This document shows, piece by piece, positions 9,523-18,350 of a stretch of 25,547 nt of DNA (positions are counted from its first letter, which is position 1; each line of letters opens with the position of its first letter). The position numbers were made by a program, and so were the translations under genes. The notes below the pieces were generated by a model, which saw only the letters and a list, made by a program, of their open reading frames with translations, did no database searches and was not told the DNA's origin. Source of the DNA: an uncultured Bacteroides sp. (GTDB taxonomy: Bacteria > Bacteroidota > Bacteroidia > Bacteroidales > Bacteroidaceae); assembly GCA_900557355.1 (NCBI GenBank), contig USSR01000015.1:1-25547 (forward strand). The letters are read 5' to 3'.

Positions 9523-10089
9523 TCAGAAAAGATAAACCAGATTAACGGCGGTACGTGTGGGTGTCACATAGACACCGGAGCCCTTGCCGGTACGCTTACC
9601 GCAGTTCACGCAACGGTAACGTTCCCAGTCGGCCCAGACAACACCGAGACCCAGTTCGAACTCCAGATTCCAGCGACGCGAAAGGGGGCGCACCAGCCCC
9701 GCAGAAAGCCCGCCGCCGAAAGCTGTGCCTTCGTAACGGTAGCGATGTCCGAACAGACCACCCGCATTATATATGGAGAACACACCGTGGAGCCCGATAA
9801 AACAACCCCTTCCGTAAGTTTCGCGCATCCAATAACGCACACCAGGCTGGACTGTGAAGTTTTTAAGCTTGCCGTCATCCCAAAGACGGAAAGGATTGTA
9901 CTGTACGGGAAGATGGGCGGACCAATGCGTGGAAAAAGCCATGGAACCCTCCACATTCAGATTCCCCGTACCTAAACCCACCAGATTGGTTCTGACAGAA
10001 TAAAACTGCGCGGAAACCTTGTCTGAATACACAAGGCAGGCCAAGACACAGGCAAAACATAAAAAGTACTTTTTTCTATTCAAATTCAT
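9523..10089 (-). CDS. DUF3575-family outer-membrane protein, first gene of the pilus operon
   Basis: A 188-aa protein with a classical signal peptide (MNLNRKKYFLCFACVLACLV... cleavage likely after VSA, before QFYS). The mature part matches the DUF3575 pattern: YSVRTNLVGLGTGNLNVEGSMAFSTHWSAHLPVQYNPF, then VQPGVRYWMRE, GGLSAGL and a CVNCGK pair near the C-terminus. The protein ends in an aromatic strand (TRTAVNLVYLF), as expected of a small beta-barrel. DUF3575 genes commonly lead Bacteroidales fimbrial operons; their exact role is not established. Only 38 bases separate it from the following lipoprotein gene, so they are almost surely co-transcribed. Confidence 0.88.
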   Translation of the reverse strand: MNLNRKKYFLCFACVLACLVYSDKVSAQFYSVRTNLVGLGTGNLNVEGSMAFSTHWSAHLPVQYNPFRLWDDGKLKNFTVQPGVRYWMRETYGRGCFIGLHGVFSIYNAGGLFGHRYRYEGTAFGGGLSAGLVRPLSRRWNLEFELGLGVVWADWERYRCVNCGKRTGKGSGVYVTPTRTAVNLVYLF

Positions 10090-10670
10090 AATTCAAACTA
10101 GGATAACTCAAACTTTAAGTGGATAAACAAAACATGCACCCAAAGTAAACGGATGAAAAGCTGTGTCATCATAATAAGACTGTTCTTATTCTACGTGCAA
10201 CCTGTAAAAATGAAGTATTTTAATGAACAAGAAACAGTTTTATATTATCACATCTGTTTTGTTTTTCCTGGTTGCAAAAGTAATAACACATAAATCACGA
10301 GTTACAAAATGAAACCACAAATCTAACGTCCGCATTGCATAAAACATTATAATACAGAAACATAAAGACTTCGTTCTTCTTATTTTTCTAACACGACGCT
10401 AACAGATGATTTACAACCTTAAAAAATATAGGGCAATCAATAAGTTTCTGACAATTGACTGGAATAGTAACAGATATTATAATGAAAGCATCTTCATACT
10501 TTCCGGACATACCTCCCAGGAGAATTAAACCTGTTATGGCTTACCTCCATGACAAAACCATTCTACAATTACATCATTCCGGTATTATGGCAAAAACAAT
10601 CTGAACATATTCTAGATTTAATTACCGGATGATGCATTAGTCATTGGAACCTAGTATAAAGTTGAAATAC
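10090..10670. other. Intergenic region, no gene seen
   Basis: About 580 AT-rich bases lie between the pilus operon and the regulator. All frames are broken by stops, and apart from the possible promoter at 10275-10308 I see no clear hairpin, RNA gene or relic. It presumably holds the pilus operon control region and the 3' end of the regulator transcript. Confidence 0.5.
10275..10308 (-). promoter_or_regulatory. Possible Bacteroides-type promoter for the pilus operon
   Basis: On the minus strand, TACTTTTG (10282-10275) matches the Bacteroides -7 consensus TAnnTTTG, and TTTG at 10308-10305 could be the -33 box. The spacer of 22 bases is slightly longer than the usual 19-21. It would give a leader of about 180 bases before the DUF3575 start at 10089, which is long. 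Only the motif match supports it. Confidence 0.3.
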
Positions 10671-12323
10671 CTATCCCAGAAGGCTTAAGAATAATTCTTT
10701 ATTAGCTGTTTCCGTAGATTTAATACGTGATTTGAGCCGTGACTTGCGAGCGTATACATTAGCCACCGTATCCTTCATGAATAAGCTAATTACTTGCGGT
10801 GAAAATCCTACAAAAATATAGCATAATAACCTGGTGTCGGAAGCTTTCATAGTTGGAAAATCTTCCTTGAGCTTGTACATGGCATTGTCATGACAAGTGT
10901 TTACGATTTTTTCCAATTCTTGCAGTATTTCATTGCTTTCTGCAAAATCTGTAATTATCTGCTTTACTTCATTAAATATGACTGACTGTTGCGATGTTGT
11001 ATTTTCACGTTCATAGTAGGTCTTTCCAAGTTTATCGACAATGTCAAAGCGTGAAGCAGCCAATCCTCTTAAATAACTTTCCGTAGTCTGCTGTTCTTTC
11101 ACGCGTTCAGTAAGAGCCTTGTACTCGGAATTGGCTTTCTCTGTCAATAACAAATAATGGTTGGTACGATCACGTTGCATGCGTAAACGTTGGCGGACGA
11201 TATACCAGGCAATTCCAATAATAAAAAAGGTAGCGGCTGCTATAGCTATTTCCCAGACAGTCCGGTTTTTCATTCTGTATTGGGCGAATTTTGTTCGCTC
11301 TTTAAAATAGTCCCGCTCGACCATACCGGCGGAGAATTGCATGTTTGAGCGCATTATTGAATCGTTCAAGTAGATATAGCGATGTACATTGTCCGTTGCT
11401 TTTTCAAAATTTTTAGCCTGCGCTTCGATATGGTATGCAGTGTATTGTAGTTCTGCCATGTCGCAAATATCAGTAGTGTGCGCCTTTGCAAGCTCCAGAT
11501 AATACCGTGCACTGTCTATATGATTCTTCAAAAGACTTACATCTGTCAATGTGTGATATCCATATACCGTATCCTGTCGGGCGGAAAGTTCGATTCGCTG
11601 TAACAGGTCATTGGATATATGCCGTTTGGATATCACATATAGTGATGCAAGATTAGTAAGGCTGACTTCTATCAGATTACTGTTATTATGTTCATCGGCC
11701 AAGTCAAGAGCCGCCGAATACAGCCTTATTGCTTTTTCTATATCTTTTGAGTGAAAAGTAGCGGCTGCCATGTCAAGGGTTGCCTTTGTCTCCTCCTGGA
11801 TATCACCCGATTGGCGGAAATTATTTCTGGCTTCGTGGAAATAATGATATGCCCGGCTGTAGTTCATTTGTTTATAATATACTTCACCGATCTGTCTGTA
11901 TAAAAGCCCTTTGTAATAAGATTCATCGGTATCTGTCAGTTTCTTTTCTATTTTGAGAAAAAGACGTAATGCTCCCGGTTTATCACCTGTGCGTAATTTA
12001 ATTCTTCCCCAATAATATAGAGTTTTACACTGGTGACGTAAATCTTTGGGGTAATGTTTATAATATTGCCAAGCCTGGCGGATCAATGAATCGTCAGTAA
12101 CTTTCATTTGTTTTTTTTCCAAAGCTTCGGAATAGAGCAATGCATATCTGGCCTGTTCAGCCCGGTTGCCTTCTGGTTTGAGTTTTTGTAGTATTGCTAA
12201 TGCACTATCCGGGTTGTTCTGCATTAGCTTTTCAGCCTCACTAAGGCGAGGGGTCTGTTCCCTGTTATAACAACCTGTAAAATAGAGAATAGCTGATAGT
12301 CCAATTATAATTTTATATTTCAT
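10671..12323 (-). CDS. Membrane-tethered TPR/HTH transcriptional regulator
   Basis: A 550-aa protein. The signal or lipoprotein-like start MKYKIIIGLSAILYFTGC (Cys18) is followed by tandem TPR-type helices (about 28-345, e.g. ALAILQKLKPEGN, YYKQMNYSRAYHYFHEA). A single transmembrane helix lies at about 356-376 (VWEIAIAAATFFIIGIAWYIV), then a coiled coil and a C-terminal LuxR-like HTH (about 485-540; DTRLLCYIFVGFSPQVISLF and TVANVYARKSRLKSRIK). This layout puts the TPRs in the periplasm and the DNA-binding part in the cytoplasm, suggesting envelope signals are passed to transcription. Met at 12323 is chosen because the signal starts there; an upstream in-frame Met at 12464 adds a leader with no secretion character. 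It lies directly upstream of the pilus operon, which it may control. A close copy begins at 25373. Confidence 0.85.
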   Translation of the reverse strand: MKYKIIIGLSAILYFTGCYNREQTPRLSEAEKLMQNNPDSALAILQKLKPEGNRAEQARYALLYSEALEKKQMKVTDDSLIRQAWQYYKHYPKDLRHQCKTLYYWGRIKLRTGDKPGALRLFLKIEKKLTDTDESYYKGLLYRQIGEVYYKQMNYSRAYHYFHEARNNFRQSGDIQEETKATLDMAAATFHSKDIEKAIRLYSAALDLADEHNNSNLIEVSLTNLASLYVISKRHISNDLLQRIELSARQDTVYGYHTLTDVSLLKNHIDSARYYLELAKAHTTDICDMAELQYTAYHIEAQAKNFEKATDNVHRYIYLNDSIMRSNMQFSAGMVERDYFKERTKFAQYRMKNRTVWEIAIAAATFFIIGIAWYIVRQRLRMQRDRTNHYLLLTEKANSEYKALTERVKEQQTTESYLRGLAASRFDIVDKLGKTYYERENTTSQQSVIFNEVKQIITDFAESNEILQELEKIVNTCHDNAMYKLKEDFPTMKASDTRLLCYIFVGFSPQVISLFMKDTVANVYARKSRLKSRIKSTETANKELFLSLLG

Positions 12324-12559
12324 ATTGCGAATATTAGGAGTAACAAACACATTTCGATGCGGAAAGCTTTTATTAGAAGAAATATAATTATTATTACATT
12401 CTTTGTATCTCAACAGAAACCATAAATACTTTTTTTGCATGATTCCCTGCATGATAGTTCTCAATTCCTATATATACCATTTCCAAAAACAGACAATAAC
12501 CAAAAAGTTATAAAATATGCAGGCTTGGGAGTTTAGTATTCTTCATCTTATTATCAACT

Positions 12560-13747
12560 TTAATTATGCGCTGCTTTATACCATAATGTATTTTCTTTCA
12601 GCACAGTCATAGGATTGTCACTCGGATCGGATGTTGTTATACCGGAAAATGTATTGATAGGAATAATACCTTTGGCCATAGTGTAGAAATTTTTTGTATG
12701 GGTTTTATATGGAACAAGATGATTTAGCTGCTCTCTAAATTGGTTTAATAATATAGGATCGTTACAGAGTGAGGTTATATAATCTGCAAAATCATAAAAT
12801 ATTACAGGAGTATAACCATCTAAACGTTGGATTGTTCCCCTCAGGGATTTGTCAAAAGAATATTTACTATTGATACTTTTTATGATGGCTGCCATATTCT
12901 CCAGTTCTGAACAGTCCGTTACTGCTAATGTCCCACAAGGCATTATTTCATAGGTTGAATAAAAATTGTAAAATTCTTCACATCCCGATTGATAATCGGG
13001 ATTCCCCAGTAAATATTCCCCAATAGCGGCATAAGGCATTCCGTATGCCATCATCTCACTGGTAGAACCAATCAAATATTTTGTAACATCCTTTAATTCA
13101 TAGGCAACCTCTATAGATGACATATAACAGTCATCAAATAGAATATATTCCATTTTCATGCCTGCATTAGCAATACCGGAGGCTAGAGATTTTATATCTG
13201 TTTGGTATTCGGCGGTCAGTCCTCCAAAATAACGTGTCAATGGAACACCCTGATATTCCCAATGCATTTTCATGTGAGGTGCGGAACGCACTTTCATCTC
13301 ATAAACAGGAAGCCATCCCATACCGTGACATCCTATAATCATGGTATAAACAGAAGCCGGAGCAAATGCCTTTACATCATTTAAAATTGCTGTTATCCCA
13401 TCGATTGTCGTAAAAGGCGGAGACTTATATTTTTTAAGTATTTCACGTTTACATCTCCCGTGAGAAGACACAATTTCAAACATCATGGCCTCCGTACTAC
13501 CGGTAGAAATAAAAACAATTACTTTCTCATTGTTCAGCCCTATTTTCGTTATACATTTTTCCAGGTCAGATATGTTATTATAAAAATAGTTCGTCAAATT
13601 TGAGGACCATGGCAAATACATGAATAATGTTTTCCGGTTGGCTTCTATCTTTTGATTTTCCTCCTTCTCGCATGAAGAAAAAAGTAAAATTCCTCCCAAT
13701 AAAAAGATAATGCTAACCTTTACGTAGATTTTTTTCGTTGTTTTCAT
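12560..13747 (-). CDS. Clostripain-family (C11) cysteine protease lipoprotein
   Basis: A 395-aa protein. The SPII signal MKTTKKIYVKVSIIFLLGGI leads to lipobox LFSSC (Cys26). The catalytic dyad of clan CD peptidases is visible: His141 in MIIGCHGMGW and Cys207 in YILFDDCYMSSIEVAYEL. Preceding core strands are TLFMYLPWSSN and KVIVFISTG. C11 enzymes such as clostripain and B. fragilis fragipain cut after Arg (or Lys), usually after self-processing. As a lipoprotein it would act in the periplasm or at the cell surface. It is transcribed ahead of the TPR regulator with a 236-base gap, so a separate transcript is likely. Met at 13747 is preferred over 13798 since the signal peptide follows directly. 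The family is secure; the substrate is unknown, though pilus subunits encoded nearby are possible. Confidence 0.9.
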   Translation of the reverse strand: MKTTKKIYVKVSIIFLLGGILLFSSCEKEENQKIEANRKTLFMYLPWSSNLTNYFYNNISDLEKCITKIGLNNEKVIVFISTGSTEAMMFEIVSSHGRCKREILKKYKSPPFTTIDGITAILNDVKAFAPASVYTMIIGCHGMGWLPVYEMKVRSAPHMKMHWEYQGVPLTRYFGGLTAEYQTDIKSLASGIANAGMKMEYILFDDCYMSSIEVAYELKDVTKYLIGSTSEMMAYGMPYAAIGEYLLGNPDYQSGCEEFYNFYSTYEIMPCGTLAVTDCSELENMAAIIKSINSKYSFDKSLRGTIQRLDGYTPVIFYDFADYITSLCNDPILLNQFREQLNHLVPYKTHTKNFYTMAKGIIPINTFSGITTSDPSDNPMTVLKENTLWYKAAHN

Positions 13748-13983
13748 CCTGCAAATTGTCCAATAACTCATTATTACTTTTTTATTATAGCCTTCCATTG
13801 TAAAATCTCTATTTTATCTTAAATGTGAATTGTAAATAACCATTTCCTGATATTCATAGAATCAAATCCTCTTATAATCTTACAATATTATGACTCATTA
13901 TCTCACAATATATTGAATATTCTAATAAACAGCATGAATTTAATCGTTTATAACACGAGATGATTTTCTTTTCAATGCCCTAT

Positions 13984-14114
13984 GGCAGTTCTCATTGGAG
14001 ACACTGCCGAATGGCACTTGTTTCCGTTTCATTCTTGCAAAAAAAGATGAAACGGTTTAACAGGAACAACTGCCTGTTGAAACAATACCGGCACCAATGT
14101 CACAACAGGCAGTT
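13984..14114 (-). terminator. Cluster of dyads downstream of the metal-uptake operon
   Basis: The longest dyad is AACTGCCTGTTG (14068-14079) with CAACAGGCAGTT (14103-14114), a perfect 12-bp stem with a 23-base loop, 33 bases beyond the stop at 14147. A second, CCGTTTCAT (14024-14032) with ATGAAACGG (14047-14055), is a 9-bp stem. A shorter pair, GGCAGT with ACTGCC, lies near 13984-14008. The first stem is followed by TTTT only on the plus strand. Transcription termination or 3'-end protection for the operon ending at 14147 is the likely role. Confidence 0.45.
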
Positions 14115-14146
14115 TTATGGTTACTTATGGCAGTCCAAACCGATTT

Positions 14147-15163
14147 TCAAAGCCAAATCGCTCCGGCTTCCACATCCCCTGACTTATAAGTGTAAATTAT
14201 AAACTCTTCAAGCGCTTCTTTCCATGTAAGATTGAAGGTTCCCATAATTGAATGTATGGCACGATTACTTTTTTCATCAAGCCCGTCTTCTTCCACCCCT
14301 TCGGGGTTCGTGTCTTCGTCTACCCCCACAGTCTCTTCACGGCTCCAGAACACCACTACCGGAATGTTTAGGTTGATATCCCATGTACCACGCTGGATCA
14401 ATATTCCGGAAGGTTTATAGAACGGATCAAAAGTACCTGTTTCCGGATTGCCCTTGGATTTGTAGCCGTGATAAAGACGAATTTTCAGGTCGAATTCCTT
14501 ACGGTCTTTCAAAAAACGGATAACTCCTTTCAAACCTATCGGGTTACTGTCTCCTGTTATTTCAGCTTCCTTGCTATGTTTGGTCTTGTCCCAGGGGGTA
14601 GTGTCCACATAAAGATAATCCACCAATTTCTGCGGTTCATTGTCATCGGCTTCCGGCTGACCGTCAAATGTGGGTTTTACATTTTCAGGCGTGAAGAAAT
14701 GTTGATGAATATTATCCTGCCCGTTTTCTATAAACTGGCTGTTCATCAAATCTCCTTTGGCGTTATAGTAATAGATGAACATCAAATAAACGGGAGCCGG
14801 GGTGTATTTCCCATAAGTATAGTAGTCTCCATTTTTCTGCACGTAGAACTTGCTTTGACTGCCTTCGGCAAGCCTCCAACCCTTGCCGGCTTTCAGCTCA
14901 TAAGTTATTTCCTGAATACGTTTCATGTGCTTGGCCGGAGATTCCGGATTCTGGTGAGGTCCACCGACTTTCTGTATTTCATTCCAGTCTGCATGCAGGT
15001 GACATTCCACAAGACGGATAGTCATTTTGGAAGGATCTTCATGCAATTTATTATCTGTCTCATTTTCAGGAATTACAGGATCTTTACTGCATGAATTGAA
15101 CAACAACGAAAGAGCTGTTCCTATCAGGAACATCAATGCGATTTTACATACATTTGTTTTCAT
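14147..15163 (-). CDS. Lipoprotein partner of the TonB-dependent receptor
   Basis: A 338-aa lipoprotein: signal MKTNVCKIALMFLIGTALSL, lipobox FNSC (Cys25), then SKDP. The mature N-terminal part has a His-rich stretch: ECHLHADWNE, then GGPHQNPESPAKHMKR. Later parts are acidic and beta-rich, with an acidic patch near the end (GVEEDGLDEK). I do not recognise a named family. The gene starts 35 bases after the TonB receptor stop, so it is the third gene of that operon. A surface or periplasmic substrate-binding partner is the natural reading, and the His residues make a metal or metal complex plausible. That role is inferred from context only. Confidence 0.75.
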   Translation of the reverse strand: MKTNVCKIALMFLIGTALSLLFNSCSKDPVIPENETDNKLHEDPSKMTIRLVECHLHADWNEIQKVGGPHQNPESPAKHMKRIQEITYELKAGKGWRLAEGSQSKFYVQKNGDYYTYGKYTPAPVYLMFIYYYNAKGDLMNSQFIENGQDNIHQHFFTPENVKPTFDGQPEADDNEPQKLVDYLYVDTTPWDKTKHSKEAEITGDSNPIGLKGVIRFLKDRKEFDLKIRLYHGYKSKGNPETGTFDPFYKPSGILIQRGTWDINLNIPVVVFWSREETVGVDEDTNPEGVEEDGLDEKSNRAIHSIMGTFNLTWKEALEEFIIYTYKSGDVEAGAIWL

Positions 15164-15198
15164 TTTTTATTTATTTGGTTAATAATAATTGTTATAAA

Positions 15199-17538
15199 TC
15201 AAAAACTCCAGTTCACTACACAACGTACATCAGATCCCATGTCATGTGCATAGTAGCGTGAACGGTTAGTGTATTCTTTATATTCTTTGTTCAAGATATT
15301 GTCTGCCGCTATCATGAATTGTAGTTTGTATCCGTATTTTACAGGACACTCAAAGCTAGCAGCGAACCCCAAGAGGTGGTATGCCGGAGGGGTATAGGGA
15401 ATAAGATCCGTATTCGAGTCAAACCGGGTCTGTTTTGCCACGAATCGATGTCTGATACTCAAACGTAATTTGGAATGCGATTTGGTTTCGTGAAGCCATG
15501 AGAGGTCATGGCTGAAACGGGAAGAGGGGATATAAGGAAGGTAATTTCCTGTCGTCTGTTCATTTGCCCGTATAAAAGAAGCAATCAGGTGATAATCCCA
15601 TGAATTTATGGGCATGAAGTGAAAGTCAAAATCCATTCCGCGAAAGAAAGCCGGGGTCTGTTTGTATTGGAATACAGGGTATACCCCCGAAATAACAGTG
15701 ATGGTTTCTTTCTTCGGTTCATCATAGATATAGCCGCTTATCCATTGCAGGTAACCGTCCATTCGGGCACTGAATACCTTATTGCTGTAACTGATGGAAG
15801 ATATCCATTTATAGCTCCTTTCGGAGTGCATGGTAGAATCTCCTTTGACAAACATTCCGGATCCGAGTTCATTTCCGTTGCTATATAATTCATACACGTG
15901 AGGAGCTCTCCAGGCCAGCCCGAAATTAGTGGTGAGCTTCCATTGGTCAGAGAAATGATGATGACCTCCCAGACTGTATGATACGTTATTGAACTTTCTT
16001 GTTCCTCCATAGAGACTTCCTGTCCAGTCATAACCACTGGCACGGGTTTCCTGTCCGTCAAAACGAATACCTGCTTCAATTCCTCCTTTACTGTAATTAT
16101 ACTTCCCGATACCATATATTCCCATCTGTGTCTCCGTATAGTTGGGAATAACGGGAACAATACCTGTTCCTGCCTGACTGTGATTATCAATGAACATAAT
16201 TTGTCCCCCAACCTCTGTTTGCCATGAATTATAATTCAATTTCCAGCAGAGAGAGTTTTGTAATGAGTTTAAGTGCAGGGAAACAGCTGGAATGTCGGAA
16301 CCCAGACGCCGGATGCGGTTTTCCTGTCGGTCGTCCTTCTGCCAGGAACTTTGCCAGTAAAGATTTCCTGCGTTCCGCATACTGAACTTCATTTTACCAA
16401 TGGCTGTCTGATGGGTAACTTTTTGATATGGGTATGCGATACTTCGCGTGAAAGGATCTGTGTACAGGGGACGTCCCAATCGGATACGTTCTGCCAGCAG
16501 ATCTTCACTTCCCATCTGGGCACTGAACATTACTCCCGTCCGGTTGTAAAAGTGACTGTAGAATCCTTCTATTCTTAAACGTCCACGGTCATAGCCGAGT
16601 AAAGCGGAGGTATGATGTTCTCTGGCTCCAGTGTTATTTAGAAGATAGTTTGCGGTGGAACGGTCTCCGGAATTTGAATATGTCCCCTGTACTCGCCAGG
16701 CAAGGTCACGGAGAAAAGGGAAAGTGCCTTCCAACTGTCCGGTCAGCACATAACGGTGACCATTACTTCCATAAAGTATGGAAGTCTTTCCTTTCAAGGC
16801 CTTCTTCCGGAAGGGTAAGGGAGCCTGTTCCATGACAATAATTCCTCCCAAAGCTTCTGAACCATATCGTACCGCGTCAGAACCTTTTATCACCCGAATG
16901 GAAGCGTTTCCGTTCATATCCACTTCAGGAGCATGATCAACTCCCCATTGTTGGCCTGTCTGGCGGGAACCATTGTTTATGATTAATATCCGGTTGCCAT
17001 ACATTCCTTGGATGACAGGTTTGGCAACTGTCGTCCCCGTACTGATGGAACTTACGCCACTGACCTGTTCAAGCAGAGAGGTGAGAGAAGTTCCCAATGC
17101 GCGATTGATTGCGAAGGAAGTAAGGTTGTTGCTTACCGTATTCCGAGTCACTCCGGAGCACTCACCGGTAATAATGACTTCTTCCAGAATTTTTATCTCC
17201 GGATAAAGATATACTGTTTGAATATTCACCTTTTTGAATGCCTCACTCAAATATATATATTGAGATTTGTAGCCCAAACTCTGTACAAGAACTGTATCCT
17301 TGGAATTTGTCTTCCAAGGGATAATGATTCTTCCTCCGGTTGAACTGGCAAGGGGTTGATTCTCCAATAAGATGTAAGCTCCTTCAATCGGACGTCCGGT
17401 TTCCTTATCTACAACCAACAGTGTCCTATGTGTATCTGATTGCTGTCGGTATTTCTGTGCATACATCCTTGTAGGAGATATTGCACACAGCCAGACAATG
17501 AATAGACACACATATTGGAAATATGCATGAAATGTCAT
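15199..17538 (-). CDS. TonB-dependent outer-membrane receptor, ZnuD/BtuB-like
   Basis: A 779-aa protein. A signal peptide (to about MYA, residue 27) is followed by a carboxypeptidase-regulatory-like domain (about 38-115, VVDKETGRPIEGAYILLENQ). The TonB plug (about 120-235) contains SLLEQVSGVSSISTG, VIQGMYGNRILIINNG and QWGVDHAPEVDMN, then RIKGSDAVRYGSEALGG-like sequence (written VIKGSDAVRYGSEALGG here). The rest is a 22-strand-type barrel ending in VVNWSF. The GMYGNR...GQQWG.DHAPE motif is shared by metal-type receptors of the ZnuD group. There is no SusD partner, which argues against a SusC glycan system. It sits between a His/Cys-rich small protein (73 bases upstream) and a His-rich lipoprotein (35 bases downstream), so zinc, copper or a metal complex is the best guess. 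Confidence 0.88.
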   Translation of the reverse strand: MTFHAYFQYVCLFIVWLCAISPTRMYAQKYRQQSDTHRTLLVVDKETGRPIEGAYILLENQPLASSTGGRIIIPWKTNSKDTVLVQSLGYKSQYIYLSEAFKKVNIQTVYLYPEIKILEEVIITGECSGVTRNTVSNNLTSFAINRALGTSLTSLLEQVSGVSSISTGTTVAKPVIQGMYGNRILIINNGSRQTGQQWGVDHAPEVDMNGNASIRVIKGSDAVRYGSEALGGIIVMEQAPLPFRKKALKGKTSILYGSNGHRYVLTGQLEGTFPFLRDLAWRVQGTYSNSGDRSTANYLLNNTGAREHHTSALLGYDRGRLRIEGFYSHFYNRTGVMFSAQMGSEDLLAERIRLGRPLYTDPFTRSIAYPYQKVTHQTAIGKMKFSMRNAGNLYWQSSWQKDDRQENRIRRLGSDIPAVSLHLNSLQNSLCWKLNYNSWQTEVGGQIMFIDNHSQAGTGIVPVIPNYTETQMGIYGIGKYNYSKGGIEAGIRFDGQETRASGYDWTGSLYGGTRKFNNVSYSLGGHHHFSDQWKLTTNFGLAWRAPHVYELYSNGNELGSGMFVKGDSTMHSERSYKWISSISYSNKVFSARMDGYLQWISGYIYDEPKKETITVISGVYPVFQYKQTPAFFRGMDFDFHFMPINSWDYHLIASFIRANEQTTGNYLPYIPSSRFSHDLSWLHETKSHSKLRLSIRHRFVAKQTRFDSNTDLIPYTPPAYHLLGFAASFECPVKYGYKLQFMIAADNILNKEYKEYTNRSRYYAHDMGSDVRCVVNWSF

Positions 17539-17611
17539 ACTTTACGAAAATTGTAATGAAGTTATAAATTGTTTAAGATAACCAAAGGGCACAGCATCCC
17601 TCTTTCACATG

Positions 17612-17977
17612 TCATCTTATAATGCATGCAACCCATGAGAGGGATTGTAATAGTTGGACAGGAGGAGCGCGGAGAGACAATAGGGGAAAAGTAACAGTAA
17701 TGTCCTTCTCCTTTTGGATAAGATATTCAACGGGGTTCTCTGTCTGAACGCAATTGTACTCAAAGCTCTCGGCTTCGGTAAATGAAGATAAAGTGAACAG
17801 GCAGATAGCACATTTATCGGCAGAATCATGATGGGAAGATTGTTGCTCATCATGAGATATACATAAATCTTCTTTGTGAACATGAAAGGCTTTCACAAAG
17901 AAGAAAGGCATCATAGTCAGCAACAATAAGCATGCCACTATGGCTCTGTATTTCCGCTTTTTTCTTGCATTATCCAT
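17612..17977 (-). CDS. Small His/Cys-rich membrane protein, first gene of the metal-uptake operon
   Basis: A 121-aa protein. A basic N-terminus (MDNARKKRKYR) is followed by one hydrophobic segment (about 12-30). A periplasmic-looking stretch is rich in metal ligands: HVHKEDLC, SHDEQQSSHH, then CAIC (Cys56 and Cys59). It ends with LSLRAPPVQLLQSL; the LRAPP motif near the C-terminus together with CxxC recalls DUF2946-type small proteins. In Bacteroidetes such proteins often precede TonB receptors for metals. Met at 17977 is favoured over 18043 since the positively charged n-region starts there. A chaperone or metal-trap role is inferred. No clear operator was seen upstream. Confidence 0.7.
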   Translation of the reverse strand: MDNARKKRKYRAIVACLLLLTMMPFFFVKAFHVHKEDLCISHDEQQSSHHDSADKCAICLFTLSSFTEAESFEYNCVQTENPVEYLIQKEKDITVTFPLLSLRAPPVQLLQSLSWVACIIR

Positions 17978-18350
17978 TAGGTTGTAAAGATAGCAGATTG
18001 CATAATTGTACGCAATACCTATAAATGATGATTTTACGATCAAGTACGATTAAATATATTGTCCCGATTATTTTGATATGGGAATCAAATAAATCGACAC
18101 ATCGTTACCGGCTGTATGATAACAGGCTATAATAAATCTTCCTATTTTTATTCCTGTTCATATTGGAGGGCCTGTGTAAGATGCCCCCTAAAACCAAAAT
18201 GATTCTTCTCCCAGAAAATATTCAGTAATGATCTCTTGATAAGTTTTGACCGATGAGCATTATTATTTTAAAATCAAGTACTTCGATTCTCATATAATTG
18301 TTTTTAAATTCGTTTAAAATTGAACGGTGTCCAATTGTTACGATAATACT
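17978..18350. other. Intergenic region, no gene seen
   Basis: About 370 AT-rich bases lie between the metal-uptake operon and a decayed gene. TATCTTTA on the minus strand (17990-17983) is one mismatch from a Bacteroides -7 box, too weak to call as a promoter. No intact frame or RNA gene was found. Confidence 0.45.
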
